Source: Burkholderiales bacterium UBA2459
Lineage (GTDB): Bacteria > Pseudomonadota > Gammaproteobacteria > Burkholderiales > Burkholderiaceae_E
DNA length: 64,000 nt
Direction of reading: 5' to 3'
Assembly (NCBI GenBank): GCA_002342365.1
Contig: DDPV01000046.1
Location: forward strand, 3,954 to 67,953
The position numbers and the translations under genes were made by a program. Positions 25,996 through 35,917 of the stretch are shown here, piece by piece (the stretch's first letter is position 1; every line of letters begins with the position of its first letter). Under the pieces are notes generated by a model that saw only the letters and a list, made by a program, of their open reading frames with translations, ran no database searches and was not told where the DNA came from.

Positions 25996-27021
25996 CTACC
26001 AGGCCATCTGGGCGGTCATTGCCTTGCTGCCGTCCGCTTTTTGAATCGCGCACTCGGCCACAAGCCCCACATCTGGCGTGCCTGCGAACTCGGCCCTGAG
26101 CCCTGAGGTTAGCCTTTGTGTTTGAAGCATGTTTGCAAGCAGGCTGTCTTCAGGCATGACATCCGATTGACGTGACAGAATTTCGATCACTTCACCGTCA
26201 TAAACTGGCGACAGTGCCCGAAACGCGAAGTACGTTGGCCTTTGGCAGTTTGACTGGTACCAGGCAAGGGTTCCCATCAAACATGCCATCAAGGGGCCGT
26301 GCACAATCAATCCGGGATACTTCTCGATCTCAAGGCAATGGCGACGATCGTAGTGAATTTTGTGACTGTTAAAGCTAAGGGCCGAATAGCGAAACAACAA
26401 GACCTCATCGGGTTGCATGGTGCAGCGTACTTCCTTGGAGCCGCGCTTTTGCGCCTCGGCGCAGGCTTGTTGCAGCGTCATCGGCCACACCGGGGCCCGG
26501 TAGGGTCCGAGGGGAATTGGAGTATCGATCTGAGGAATATCACGATAAACGATGTCGTGCTCCTCTGAAAGAACGAGCCTTGTGTCGCGTTTCCACTGAT
26601 GGCCGACGGTAACGAAGACAAGGCTGCCGCTGCGACCCGTTTTCGACTCAACGGAGACCACCCTTGACTCGCGGTTGATCGGATCTCCAATCCGGAAGTC
26701 ATCATGCCAATGCAGTCGGCTTCCAGCCCACATGCGACGCGGCAAAGGAACCGGTGGCAGAAAGCCGCCCCTTGCGCTGTGTCCGTCGGGCCCGGCCTGA
26801 TGCATTGCACTGATCGGGGTAGCGAAGCACCAGTGCCAAAGCGGCGGCAAGACGTTGTTTGCGACAAAGCGGTGGTGATCAAGATCAAAGCTTGCTGCAA
26901 GTTGTTGCACCCTTTGTACTTCGACACAATCGCTTGCCACTTCGGTGCGACCCAGCCAGGCTCTGAGCGCTTGCAGATCAACTGGCAGACTTGGGGTTTG
27001 CATAGTGCTGGCTTGGTTCAT
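25996..27021 (-). CDS. MaoC/HTD2-like acyl-CoA hydratase (mesaconyl-C4-CoA hydratase type)
   Basis: Double hot-dog-fold hydratase/dehydratase acting on a CoA thioester. 341 residues. The N-terminal half is the FAS1-like dehydratase domain (PPLWHWCFATP; DDFRIGDPINRESRVVSVESKTGRSGSLVFVTV), and the C-terminal half has the hydratase segment LLFRYSALSFNSHKIHYDRR with the catalytic Asp/His type residues and GLIVHGPLMACLM. This layout fits mesaconyl- or itaconyl-CoA hydratases, but the exact substrate cannot be told. The start overlaps the stop of the crotonase-like gene by one base, so the two form an operon and probably act on the same pathway. Confidence 0.82.
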   Translation of the reverse strand: MNQASTMQTPSLPVDLQALRAWLGRTEVASDCVEVQRVQQLAASFDLDHHRFVANNVLPPLWHWCFATPISAMHQAGPDGHSARGGFLPPVPLPRRMWAGSRLHWHDDFRIGDPINRESRVVSVESKTGRSGSLVFVTVGHQWKRDTRLVLSEEHDIVYRDIPQIDTPIPLGPYRAPVWPMTLQQACAEAQKRGSKEVRCTMQPDEVLLFRYSALSFNSHKIHYDRRHCLEIEKYPGLIVHGPLMACLMGTLAWYQSNCQRPTYFAFRALSPVYDGEVIEILSRQSDVMPEDSLLANMLQTQRLTSGLRAEFAGTPDVGLVAECAIQKADGSKAMTAQMAW

Positions 27022-27818
27022 CAGTAACCCTTGAATTGAGCGGCTCGACGCTCTTTGAAAGAGGCAACGCCCTCGGCTGCGTCCTGTGTTGAGGCAAGCT
27101 TTGATTGCAGGCTTTGCAAGTCTTCAATGGCGCTGGCGCGTCCCGCCTCCACGGACTTGAGCAGATTTGCACGGCTTGCAATCACAGCCAGCGGTGCATT
27201 AGCAGCGATCAGGATGGCCAAAGTCCTGGCCCGGTCCTGGAGTTTCGCTGCCGGGACGACCTCTTGCACATAACCGGCACGCAATGCTTCTTGTGCACCA
27301 AATTCGCCTGCGACCAGCAAGTGGTAAAGCGCTGTGCCGCTGCCAGCGCGCTCAGCCATTCGGATGGTTGCACCGCCGGTGGCCATGATCCCGCGCTTGA
27401 CCTCGAGTTGCGAAAAGCGGCAGTTGTCAGCCGCAACGACCATATCAGCGGCCAGCATCAGTTCGATGCCTAGCGTGAAGCAAATCCCTTGCACCGCAGC
27501 AACCACCGGTTTGCTTCGACGCGGCTCGCGCAAATCGAATGGATCGATCAGATCGGGCGGCCACATCGATCGACCTTCGCGCATTGCATCGGCCCATCGA
27601 GGAAGGTCTAGACCTGCGGTGAAATGATCGCCTGCGGCGCACAGCAGAGCCACACGCAGATCGGGATCCTTCTCAAGGCGGCTGTAGGCCTGCGCAAGCG
27701 CGAGCCCCATTTCCGGAGTGAAGCCGTTTCGCTTTTCGGGCCGATTCAAACGGATGATGAGGAGATGGCCATCAGCGATGGCGTCCACGCGGCCTGCGTC
27801 GGGCTGCTGTACTTCCAA
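27021..27818 (-). CDS. Enoyl-CoA hydratase/isomerase (crotonase) family protein
   Basis: CoA-thioester enzyme of the crotonase fold, 265 residues. The oxyanion-hole segments are LNRPEKRNGFTPEM, HFTAGLDLPRW and VQGICFTLGIELMLAADMVVA. One Glu equivalent to E144 of rat enoyl-CoA hydratase is kept (FSQLEVKRG), but the position of the second catalytic Glu is occupied in an ALYHLLVAG context, so it may be an isomerase, hydrolase or other family reaction rather than a hydratase. The start is TTG at 27818, supported by AAGGAG 6 bases upstream. Operon with the hydratase gene downstream; divergent from hemL. Confidence 0.85.
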   Translation of the reverse strand: MEVQQPDAGRVDAIADGHLLIIRLNRPEKRNGFTPEMGLALAQAYSRLEKDPDLRVALLCAAGDHFTAGLDLPRWADAMREGRSMWPPDLIDPFDLREPRRSKPVVAAVQGICFTLGIELMLAADMVVAADNCRFSQLEVKRGIMATGGATIRMAERAGSGTALYHLLVAGEFGAQEALRAGYVQEVVPAAKLQDRARTLAILIAANAPLAVIASRANLLKSVEAGRASAIEDLQSLQSKLASTQDAAEGVASFKERRAAQFKGY

Positions 27819-27935
27819 AGCGATCTCCTTGCTTGGGTCGGCTGATCTGAAAACGCGCTATTCTCGTCGCATCGACAGGTAGCAGGCAAGCCAGGCGCGC
27901 CTCTAAGGGTCCGATAAGCGAGGGGAGTGATGCAA

Positions 27936-29252
27936 ATGACAACACGCAGTAATGCGCAAGAGTTCGCCAGAGCCCAGCAAAGCCTGGTCGGTGGCGTCAA
28001 CAGTGCTGTTCGCGCTTTTAGAGCGGTGGGTGGCACGCCACGATTTATCGACCGAGCGCAAGGCGCCTACATGTGGGATGTTGAGGGTAAACGCTATATT
28101 GACTATCTTGGTTCCTGGGGCCCCATGATCGTGGGCCAGGCGCATCCGGTGGTGGTCAGAGCCGTTCAGGAGGCTGCTTTAAGGGGGCTGTCCTACGGTG
28201 CGCCCAACGTGATGGAAACCGAGTTAGCCGAGCGCATGAAGCAAATCCATCCGCATATGGAGCGGGTGCGATTCACCAGCTCGGGAACCGAGGCTGCGAT
28301 GTCTGCGCTTCGACTGGCGCGCGGTGCAACCGGTCGCACCAAAATCCTCAAGTTTGAAGGCTGTTATCACGGCACGGCCGATAGCTTGCTCGTGAAGGCC
28401 GGCTCGGGTGCGCTGGCTTTTGGCACACCCAGTTCGGCTGGCGTTCCGGCCGATCTCGCTCAGCACACCTTGGTTGCAAGTTATAACGATTTGCCGAGTG
28501 TGCAAGCGCTTTTTGATCAATATCCGGGTGCGATTGCCTGTGTGATGGTCGAGCCTTTGCCTGGCAACATGAATTTGATGATGCCAGAGCCGGGGTTTCT
28601 TGAGGGCTTGCAGTCGCTGTGCCGTCGCGACGGCGCATTGTTGATTTTCGATGAAGTGATGAGCGGCTTTCGCGTTGCCTTGGGCGGAGCTCAGGAAGTG
28701 ACAGGCATCACGCCCGATGTGTCAGCCTTTGGCAAGGTCATTGGCGGCGGTATGCCGGTGGGCGCTTTCGGCGGCCCGGCGGCTGTGATGGAGCATATGG
28801 CGCCCCTGGGACCGGTTTATCAGGCAGGCACCTTATCGGGTAACCCGATTGCGATGGCTGCCGGGCTTGCAACGCTTGACTTGATACAGACAGCAGGATT
28901 TTTTGAGGCACTGTCAGCGAAAACATCGCATCTGATTCAAGGGCTCAGCGATGCTGCTGCACATCACAAGCTTGCCTTCAGCGCTCGCAGCGTGGGCGGT
29001 ATGGCCGGTATGTATTTCATGTCGAAGGCGCCGCGAAATTTTGCGGAAATTCAGACGCAGGACAGCGACGCGTTCAAGCGCTTTTTTCACCGCATGCTCG
29101 AGCAAGGCGTTTACTTTCCGCCTTCGACGGTAGAGGCGTTTTTCACCTCATCTGCGCTCAGCGACGGGGACATCGATTTCACCGTGCAAGCAGCCGAGCG
29201 TGCTTTTGCTCAGGAGGCGGCCTCGCCACCGATGCCGCTAGCGACCCAGTGA
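27936..29252 (+). CDS. hemL: Glutamate-1-semialdehyde 2,1-aminomutase
   Basis: PLP enzyme making 5-aminolevulinate, a first committed step of heme synthesis by the C5 route. 438 residues from ATG 27936, chosen because GAGGGGAG ends 8 bases before it; GTG 27927 and ATG 27930 are closer to that site. The PLP lysine is K267 in [17 protein letters not shown]. Other conserved parts are [45 protein letters not shown] and [16 protein letters not shown]. With hemH it is the second heme gene in the window. Its end overlaps convergent fabI by 43 bases. Confidence 0.97.
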   Translation: MTTRSNAQEFARAQQSLVGGVNSAVRAFRAVGGTPRFIDRAQGAYMWDVEGKRYIDYLGSWGPMIVGQAHPVVVRAVQEAALRGLSYGAPNVMETELAERMKQIHPHMERVRFTSSGTEAAMSALRLARGATGRTKILKFEGCYHGTADSLLVKAGSGALAFGTPSSAGVPADLAQHTLVASYNDLPSVQALFDQYPGAIACVMVEPLPGNMNLMMPEPGFLEGLQSLCRRDGALLIFDEVMSGFRVALGGAQEVTGITPDVSAFGKVIGGGMPVGAFGGPAAVMEHMAPLGPVYQAGTLSGNPIAMAAGLATLDLIQTAGFFEALSAKTSHLIQGLSDAAAHHKLAFSARSVGGMAGMYFMSKAPRNFAEIQTQDSDAFKRFFHRMLEQGVYFPPSTVEAFFTSSALSDGDIDFTVQAAERAFAQEAASPPMPLATQ

Positions 29253-30007
29253 AAGCCGCCGTCAACATACAGTATCTCGCCAGTCATCGCGCGGGAGAGA
29301 TCAGAAAGTAAGAAAGCCGCGACATTGCCCACATCCTCAAGGTCCACATTGCGCCGGATTGGCGCATGCTGCTGGACATGTTCTAGAATCTTCGAAAAGC
29401 CCTTGATGCCGCTTGCTGCAAGCGTCTTGATGGGTCCGGCCGAAATCGCATTCACGCGCACACCTTGAGGGCTGAGCGATCCGGCAAGATATCGAACGCC
29501 GGCTTCCAGGCTTGCTTTTGCCAAACCCATCGTATTGTAGTTGGGCACCATGCGCTCGGCTCCAAGATAAGACAGGGTCACGACCGATGAGGGCGCTTTG
29601 ACGAGCATCGATTGCGCCTGCTTGCAAACCGCAATCAGGCTGTAGGAGGACACATCGTGGGCGATGCGAAAGGCCTCGCGTGATACGCCCTCCAGAAAAT
29701 CGCCGGCAATAGCCTCGCGCGGCGCAAAGGCAATCGCATGCACCAGGCCATCGAGACGGTCCCAGTCAAGCGCAAGCCTTTCAAAAAGACTTGCAATTGC
29801 CGCATCATCGCTCACATCGCAGGGATACAGCCTATCGCTTCCGAGTGTTTGCGCCAGATCCTTCACCCGTTGTTCAAAGCGTTCGTTTTGGTAGGTGAAT
29901 GCCAGCCTTGCACCTTGTGCAGCGCATGATTTGGCTATGCCATAAGCAATGGAACGGTTTGACAACACGCCCATGATTAAAATCTTTTTGTCTTGTAGCA
30001 AACCCAT
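29210..30007 (-). CDS. fabI: Enoyl-ACP reductase (NADH) FabI
   Basis: Reduces trans-2-enoyl-ACP in fatty acid elongation. 265 residues. NADH-binding start [40 protein letters not shown], and the short-chain dehydrogenase active site with Tyr-x6-Lys in [21 protein letters not shown]. The C-terminal [17 protein letters not shown] is standard. It is transcribed toward hemL, and their 3' ends overlap by 43 bases. The 194-base gap on its upstream side separates it from the divergent peptide-transport operon; I saw no clear operator there. Confidence 0.98.
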   Translation of the reverse strand: MGLLQDKKILIMGVLSNRSIAYGIAKSCAAQGARLAFTYQNERFEQRVKDLAQTLGSDRLYPCDVSDDAAIASLFERLALDWDRLDGLVHAIAFAPREAIAGDFLEGVSREAFRIAHDVSSYSLIAVCKQAQSMLVKAPSSVVTLSYLGAERMVPNYNTMGLAKASLEAGVRYLAGSLSPQGVRVNAISAGPIKTLAASGIKGFSKILEHVQQHAPIRRNVDLEDVGNVAAFLLSDLSRAMTGEILYVDGGFHWVASGIGGEAAS

Positions 30008-30201
30008 TTAACACTCCGGAAGCGATTGTGAAGAGGGTAGCCGAAGCATACGCTGTGCGGGTCAGGCTCACTTCGCTTGCATCCGCAACGCTTAACGCTA
30101 AACTCCGCTTAAGGGTGGCTGCCAACTGATCCGAGCCTAAGCTGCGGGTGCTTTGAGCAAACCTGGGGTGCCTGATCATGTTTGATTGAAACGGAGCGAA
30201 T

Positions 30202-32046
30202 TTGTTCAAGCCTGCTTTTTTCGGACCCGAACCCTGCCGAGACCTTGTCCGGGCGCTGAGGGCAAGCCTGTTTGTCTGGTTGCGCTTGGGCAGCTTCATG
30301 CTTGCTCTGCTGCCCTGGGTCTCGCAGGCCACGTCCAATCCTGCTGACCCCAAAAAAGTTCTGAAAATTGCTTTTCCGATAGCTGAGTCAGGATTTGATC
30401 CGGTGCGTGTGAATGATCTGTATTCCAATACCGTCACCCATGCGCTCTTTCATACCTTGGTGACCTGGGACTGGATGGCAAAGCCCGCAAGGCTTGTTCC
30501 TTATGCGGCTGAGCGCATGCCGGAATTGAGCGAAGACGGCACAAGTTATACCTTTCGTATCCGCAAAGGCCTGCTATTTACGCCTGATGCGGCTTTCAAG
30601 GGTAAGCGGCGCGAACTCACCGCGGCTGATTTTGCCTACACCTTGAAGCGTCACGCCGATCCCAAGACCCGCTCGCCGCAGCTATCCGATCTTGAAGACA
30701 AGATTCTTGGCTTTGCCGAAGCAAACAAAGCTGCGGTTGCCTCCGGGCAGTTTGACTACGATGCGGAAATACCCGGAATACAGGTTCTGGATCGCTATAC
30801 CTTGCGTATCAAACTGATACGACGCGAGCGAAATTTTCTGACCTTGCTTGCCAATCCCTACGCAGGTGGCATGGCCCGCGAGGTTGTCGACCACTACGGC
30901 CTGGAGGCCGTGATGTCCAACCCGGTCGGAACCGGACCTTATCGGATTGAAAAATGGGTGCGCGGTTCCAAAATCATTCTGGCGGCCAATCCGGACTTTC
31001 CCGCTTTCACATGGGATTTTGAACCCACGCCGGGCGACGAAGTCGATCAACGAGTTGCTGCGCAAATGCGAGGGCGCACGATGCCGCAAATTGGCAAAGT
31101 CGAAATCAGCATCATTGAAGAGCCCCAGTCGGCCTGGCTTGCTTTTAGCAGCAAGTCCATCGACAGCATCGCAGTACCACCTTCGTTCATCGAAAAAGCG
31201 CTCGATGCCAACAACCGCTTGTTACCCAACTGGGTCGACCAAGGGGTTGGGATGTATCGCTCGGTTGAACCTGATATTCGCTACCAGTTCTTCAACCTGA
31301 AAGATCCGGTGATTGGAGGCTATAGCAAAGAGAAAATCGCCCTGCGTCGCGCCATCATCATGGGTTACGATGTTGATGAGGAAATCCGGGTGATTCGCAA
31401 GAATCAGGCGGTCAAAGCCGAACAAATGGTGGCGCCCGTGATACCGGGCCACGACCCGAACTACCGCAGCATTGTCCGCTACGATCCGGGACTTGCAAAC
31501 GCCTTGCTAGACCAATTCAATTATCGAAAGGGCGCTGACGGTTATCGGAATCAGCCCGACGGAAAGCCCTTGGTGTTTACGATTTATTCCACCACCAATT
31601 CGATCGACCGTGAACGTGATGAGTTATGGAAACGTTCGATGGACAGGATCGGGGTGCGGCTTGAGGTTAAAAAAGACAAGTTTCCCGAGTTGCTCAAACA
31701 GGGTAAGCAGTGTCAGATTCCCTCCTGGGCGCTTGGCTGGACGCGATCCTCCGAATCGGAGTTCGTGATGAAGCTGCTTTCATCGAAAACGATTGGCCAG
31801 AACAATTACGCTTGTTTTGAATCCAAAGCCTACGACCAGTATTTCGAGGATTTGAAGCGCTTGCCTGACGGACCCGAACGCACCAGGGTGTTACACAATA
31901 TGTATCGTCTGATGGAAGTTTATGGCGTGTTGGGCCTGAGTTCAACATCGATTGCCACCCGCTTGCATCATCCCTGGGTTGAAGGTTATCGCAAACACCC
32001 TTTGCTGCTTTCTGATTTTCACCTGATGGATATTCGTAAGCCTTAA
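30202..32046 (+). CDS. Peptide ABC importer, substrate-binding protein 1 (family 5)
   Basis: Periplasmic binding protein of the DppA/OppA/YejA family. 614 residues, close to YejA length. A signal peptide ends near residue 46 (SFMLALLPWVSQATS). The family motif region VLKIAFPIAESGFDPVRVNDLYSN opens the mature part, and GTGPYRIEKWVRGSKIILAANPDF is the standard SBP_bac_5 signature. Start is TTG at 30202 with GGAG in front (ACGGAGCGAA). First gene of an eight-gene run: the next permease starts 2 bases after its stop. Substrate inferred as oligopeptide or a related compound such as a peptide-derived siderophore. Confidence 0.88.
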   Translation: MFKPAFFGPEPCRDLVRALRASLFVWLRLGSFMLALLPWVSQATSNPADPKKVLKIAFPIAESGFDPVRVNDLYSNTVTHALFHTLVTWDWMAKPARLVPYAAERMPELSEDGTSYTFRIRKGLLFTPDAAFKGKRRELTAADFAYTLKRHADPKTRSPQLSDLEDKILGFAEANKAAVASGQFDYDAEIPGIQVLDRYTLRIKLIRRERNFLTLLANPYAGGMAREVVDHYGLEAVMSNPVGTGPYRIEKWVRGSKIILAANPDFPAFTWDFEPTPGDEVDQRVAAQMRGRTMPQIGKVEISIIEEPQSAWLAFSSKSIDSIAVPPSFIEKALDANNRLLPNWVDQGVGMYRSVEPDIRYQFFNLKDPVIGGYSKEKIALRRAIIMGYDVDEEIRVIRKNQAVKAEQMVAPVIPGHDPNYRSIVRYDPGLANALLDQFNYRKGADGYRNQPDGKPLVFTIYSTTNSIDRERDELWKRSMDRIGVRLEVKKDKFPELLKQGKQCQIPSWALGWTRSSESEFVMKLLSSKTIGQNNYACFESKAYDQYFEDLKRLPDGPERTRVLHNMYRLMEVYGVLGLSSTSIATRLHHPWVEGYRKHPLLLSDFHLMDIRKP

Positions 32047-32048
32047 AC

Positions 32049-32987
32049 ATGCTTGGCTATGTGATCCGACGCCTCTGGCAAATGATTCCCACCATGGCCG
32101 GCGTGATTCTTCTGGTTTTTGTATTGTTCAATTGGGTGGGTGGCGATCCAGCCTATGTGCTTGCCGGCCTGATGTCGAGTCAGGAGCAAATCGCCAGTAT
32201 CCGAAAAGAGCTCGGCCTTGATGAGCCGATGCACAGGCAGCTGTGGATCTTTGTGCAACAGGTTGTTTTTTTCGATTTTGGGACGAGCTGGACCACCGGC
32301 GAGAAGGTTTCACAGATTTTCGCCACGCGCCTGCCCGCCTCATTGACCGTGGTGGGTCCGCTGCTTGTGATTGAGACGCTGATTGGGGTGGTGATCGCGG
32401 TCGCGGTTGCATGGCTTCGCGGCACATGGATCGATCGCGGCGTGATGATGTTATGCACCCTGGGGATGTCGGTCAGCATTCTGGTTTTTATCATTGTCGG
32501 TCAGTATTGGCTCGCTTACCGTTTGAACTGGTTTCCGGTTCAAGGCTGGGGTGACACGCTAAGCAATAATTTGCTGGTCTATGCGCCCCTGCCGATTTTG
32601 CTTGGACTTGTGGTGAGCATTGCGCCCAACACGCGCCTATTTCGCAGCTTTATCCTCGATGAAATCGATCAGGATTATGTGCGTACTGCGCGAGCCAAAG
32701 GGATGAACGAGATCCGCGTGATGTTTATTCATGTGTTGCGCAATGCTCTGATTCCGGTGATTACCTTTGTGGTCTCAAACCTGCCCGGCTTGCTGCTGGG
32801 TGCATTTTTGCTGGAACGCTTTTTCGGGATTCCGGGGGTTGGTCGGGAGATCATTCTGGCGGTTGAGCGCAGCGACTTTCCGGTGATCAAGGCGGTCACC
32901 GTGTATGTGGCGCTTGCCACCATGATCTTCAACCTCATCGGGGACTTGCTCTATCGGCTTGCCGACCCCAGGATTCAGTTGAAATGA
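32049..32987 (+). CDS. Peptide ABC importer, permease DppB/YejB-like (set 1)
   Basis: Inner-membrane permease, 312 residues with six membrane segments. The first helix starts MLGYVIRRLWQMIPTMAGVI, typical of DppB. The EAA-loop contact with the ATPase is DQDYVRTARAKGMNEIRVMFIHVLRNALIPVI. It follows the binding protein by 2 bases, and its last 4 bases overlap the next permease (ATGA), so the set is translationally linked. Confidence 0.93.
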   Translation: MLGYVIRRLWQMIPTMAGVILLVFVLFNWVGGDPAYVLAGLMSSQEQIASIRKELGLDEPMHRQLWIFVQQVVFFDFGTSWTTGEKVSQIFATRLPASLTVVGPLLVIETLIGVVIAVAVAWLRGTWIDRGVMMLCTLGMSVSILVFIIVGQYWLAYRLNWFPVQGWGDTLSNNLLVYAPLPILLGLVVSIAPNTRLFRSFILDEIDQDYVRTARAKGMNEIRVMFIHVLRNALIPVITFVVSNLPGLLLGAFLLERFFGIPGVGREIILAVERSDFPVIKAVTVYVALATMIFNLIGDLLYRLADPRIQLK

Positions 32988-34123
32988 TGGCGCAGCAAGC
33001 GGCGGAAGGTCGTGGCCTGTGGTCGCTTGCCTGGCAGCGCTTTCTTGCCGACCGTGTTGGGGTGGTGAGTGCGCTGCTTGTGATGCTCGGACTCCTGATC
33101 GTTGCGCTCAGCGCATCTGGCTTGATCGCATCGCAGTGGAGTCTTGAAGTGGCTATCGGGCACGCGCCGCCGCATTGGCTGAAAAGCCAGGCTGCGGGTT
33201 CAGGCGCAGAGCAACGCGACAAGGCTGGCGTCATGCCAAGCGGAGCGTCGCCAGCTGGCCCGACAGCGACCGATGTGATCGACCCGATTGCGCGCGAAAT
33301 GCGCGAGATTGGCGCTACTGGAGCCGCACGATCAGCAGAGCCGCCGACGGGTAGCGATATTCAAGATCCGATAGCGAATGAGCTCAGTACGGCAGCCAAA
33401 AAACTGGGTCAGCAAAGACCGGTCCCGCTTGCCGAGCGGGCGCAGTCAACCCTGCTCGGCGCTGATAAGTGGGGGCGCGATGTGCTTGATAAAACCATCA
33501 AGGGTGCCGAGACCAGTATTTTGGTTGGGCTTTGTGCTGCTTTGATCTCGACGCTGTTGGGGAGCATCCTGGGTGCTTTTTCGGGTTGGTATGGATCCTG
33601 GATCGATGATTTGACAAACTGGATTTATAACGTTTTTAACGCGATACCGGGTATTTTGCTGATTCTTGCGATTGCTGCTGTGCTTGACTCCAAGGGGGTG
33701 TTGTCGGTCGTCATGATCCTGGGGGTCACCGGATGGACGGGGGTATATCGGCTGGTGCGTGGGGAGTATTTGAAGCATCGCGAACGCGATTATGTACGCG
33801 CCGCCTATGCGATTGGGGCATCACCGCTTCGACGCATGTTTGTTCATGTGCTGCCCAATGTCAGCCATGTGATTTTGGTTCAGTTTTCGCTCCTCACAGT
33901 CGCCTGTATCAAGGCCGAAGTGATTCTTTCCTTTTTGGGCTTTGGCGTGCCGGTCGACGGCGTCTCATGGGGCACGATGTTGACCGAGGCGCAAAATGAC
34001 CTCTTATTGGGGATTTGGTGGCAACTGGCCGCTGCGACGCTCGCCATGGCGGTGTTTGTAACGGCCTTATCGCTGCTTACCGATGCCTTGCGCGATGCGC
34101 TTGACCCCAAGCTGACGCATTAA
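32984..34123 (+). CDS. Peptide ABC importer, permease DppC/YejE-like (set 1)
   Basis: Second permease, 379 residues against about 300-340 for relatives. The first helix (residues 24-50) is followed by a polar insert at residues 64-150 rich in Ala, Gly and Pro. The insert contains a repeated Asp-Pro-Ile-Ala motif (TDVIDPIAREM at 96-106, SDIQDPIANEL at 124-134). The permease core then follows with LLGADKWGRDVLDKTIKGAETSILVG, the EAA loop (ERDYVRAAYAIGASPLRRMFVHVLPN) and further helices. The insert would lie in the periplasm. ATGA overlap with the gene before; 6 bases to the ATPase. Confidence 0.92.
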   Translation: MMAQQAAEGRGLWSLAWQRFLADRVGVVSALLVMLGLLIVALSASGLIASQWSLEVAIGHAPPHWLKSQAAGSGAEQRDKAGVMPSGASPAGPTATDVIDPIAREMREIGATGAARSAEPPTGSDIQDPIANELSTAAKKLGQQRPVPLAERAQSTLLGADKWGRDVLDKTIKGAETSILVGLCAALISTLLGSILGAFSGWYGSWIDDLTNWIYNVFNAIPGILLILAIAAVLDSKGVLSVVMILGVTGWTGVYRLVRGEYLKHRERDYVRAAYAIGASPLRRMFVHVLPNVSHVILVQFSLLTVACIKAEVILSFLGFGVPVDGVSWGTMLTEAQNDLLLGIWWQLAAATLAMAVFVTALSLLTDALRDALDPKLTH

Positions 34124-34129
34124 GGGACC

Positions 34130-35917
34130 ATGTTCACCGAAGCTGTCAAGCCGCAAAGCGAGGAGCGACAAGCACTGCTCGAAGTGGTTAATCTCAGTGT
34201 CCGTTTTAAAAGTGCTGACGGAAGCCTTGTGCATGCCGTCAAGCGGGTGAGCTTCAGCCTGGCTGCCGAACGCACGCTTGCGATGGTGGGCGAATCCGGT
34301 AGCGGCAAGTCAGTCAGCTCGCTGGCGATCATGGGTTTGCTTCCGGCGCGAAGTGCACAGATCGATCCTGAGTCGGTGATTCGATTCAAAGGCCAGTCCT
34401 TGCTTGGACTGGATCGAGCCGCCTGGCGCAGAATTCGCGGTCGCAAAATCGCGATGATCTTTCAAGACCCGATGAGTTCGCTCAATCCGGTTTACACCGT
34501 GGGCGATCAGCTCGCTGAAATGCTTCGCATCCATGAAGCCAAGAGCCGCAACGAAGCTATGCGGCAAGCGCAAGCCTTGCTCGAGGAAGTCGGTATGCCC
34601 GAGGCAGCGCGCAGGCTGCATGCCTACCCGCACCAACTCTCGGGCGGTCAGCAGCAGCGGGTGATGATTGCAATGGCGATTGCCTGCGGTCCTGAGCTGC
34701 TGATTGCTGATGAGCCGACGACTGCGCTTGATGTGACCATTCAGCGCCAGATCCTGAGCTTACTTTTGCAACTCAAGCAAAGTCGTCGTATGTCGATGTT
34801 GTTCATCACCCATGATCTTGGCTTGGTGGGTGAGTTCGCTGATGATGTGATGGTGATGCGCAACGGGGAGGTGCGCGACTCCGGTTCTGCTGCTGAGATT
34901 TTTACCCAGGCGCGCGATGCCTACACCAAAGCGTTGATTCATTGCAGGCCTGATCCGATGACCCCGCGCACGCGTCTGCTCACGATTGATGACTGGCAGG
35001 AAACGCAAGCCACCGTCTCGGGCGCTGAGGATGAAGATCGGACCGTGATGCCGCATGAGCCTGCTCGCGATCCGATGAAAACGCAGATCGCCGCCGAGGC
35101 TGGCGATGAGCAGCCTCTGCTTGAGGTGATTGGTCTTCGAAAGGTTTTTGCGCGTCGCGTCGGGCTTTGGCGCAGCGACGATCTGGTTGCGGTTGACCAT
35201 CTTTCGTTTCGCCTCTTCAGGGGAAAAACGCTCGGTATTGTGGGCGAGTCGGGATCAGGCAAAACCACCGCAGGGCTTTGCGTGGTGGGCTTGCATGAAG
35301 CAAGCGCCGGTCAGATACGTTTTGAGGGCAAGGATTTGCGCGGCATCACTGAGGCGGCCTGGATGCCCTTGAAGCGGCGTTTGCAAATTGTTTTTCAAAA
35401 TCCCTACGCTTCGCTCAACCCGCGTTTTACCGTCGGGCAGATTCTCAGCGAGCCGATGTATTTGCATGGCGTGGGTGCCAGCAACGCAGACCGTGAAGCG
35501 ATGGTCAAACAACTCCTGGATCGGGTTGGTTTGCCCGCTGCATCCGTCAACCGCTATCCACATGAGTTTTCGGGTGGCCAAAGACAACGCATCGCGATTG
35601 CCCGTTGTCTTAGCTTATCGCCCGATCTGATTGTCTGTGATGAAGCGGTGTCCGCGCTTGATGTCTCGGTGCAGGCGCAAGTCTTGAATTTGCTCAAGGA
35701 TTTGCAGCGTGAACTTGCACTGAGCTACGTTTTCATTTCACACGACCTGGGCGTTGTTCGTCACATGGCAGACGATTTGATCGTCATGCATCAGGGTAAA
35801 GTCATCGAGCAAGGCTGCGCTTCAAGCATTTATAGCCATCCTGAGCAGCCCTACACCCAGGCTTTGCTTCAAGCGGTGCCGCGCGGTTTTCAGGCACATC
35901 AGGTCCAGGGCGCGTGA
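34130..35917 (+). CDS. Peptide ABC importer, fused double ATPase (set 1)
   Basis: Two ABC ATPase domains in one chain, the DppD and DppF halves fused as in YejF. 595 residues. First domain: Walker A GESGSGKS near 53-60, signature LSGGQQQRVMIAMA, H-loop ITHDLG. Second domain: Walker A GESGSGKTT near 379-387, signature FSGGQRQRIAIARC, Walker B LIVCDEAVSALD (Ala-Val in place of the usual Pro-Thr), H-loop ISHDLG. Both halves look able to hydrolyse ATP. The linker lacks the four-Cys region found in the second ATPase of this cluster (40459-42279). Its stop overlaps the next binding-protein start by 4 bases, joining both transporter sets. Confidence 0.94.
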   Translation: MFTEAVKPQSEERQALLEVVNLSVRFKSADGSLVHAVKRVSFSLAAERTLAMVGESGSGKSVSSLAIMGLLPARSAQIDPESVIRFKGQSLLGLDRAAWRRIRGRKIAMIFQDPMSSLNPVYTVGDQLAEMLRIHEAKSRNEAMRQAQALLEEVGMPEAARRLHAYPHQLSGGQQQRVMIAMAIACGPELLIADEPTTALDVTIQRQILSLLLQLKQSRRMSMLFITHDLGLVGEFADDVMVMRNGEVRDSGSAAEIFTQARDAYTKALIHCRPDPMTPRTRLLTIDDWQETQATVSGAEDEDRTVMPHEPARDPMKTQIAAEAGDEQPLLEVIGLRKVFARRVGLWRSDDLVAVDHLSFRLFRGKTLGIVGESGSGKTTAGLCVVGLHEASAGQIRFEGKDLRGITEAAWMPLKRRLQIVFQNPYASLNPRFTVGQILSEPMYLHGVGASNADREAMVKQLLDRVGLPAASVNRYPHEFSGGQRQRIAIARCLSLSPDLIVCDEAVSALDVSVQAQVLNLLKDLQRELALSYVFISHDLGVVRHMADDLIVMHQGKVIEQGCASSIYSHPEQPYTQALLQAVPRGFQAHQVQGA

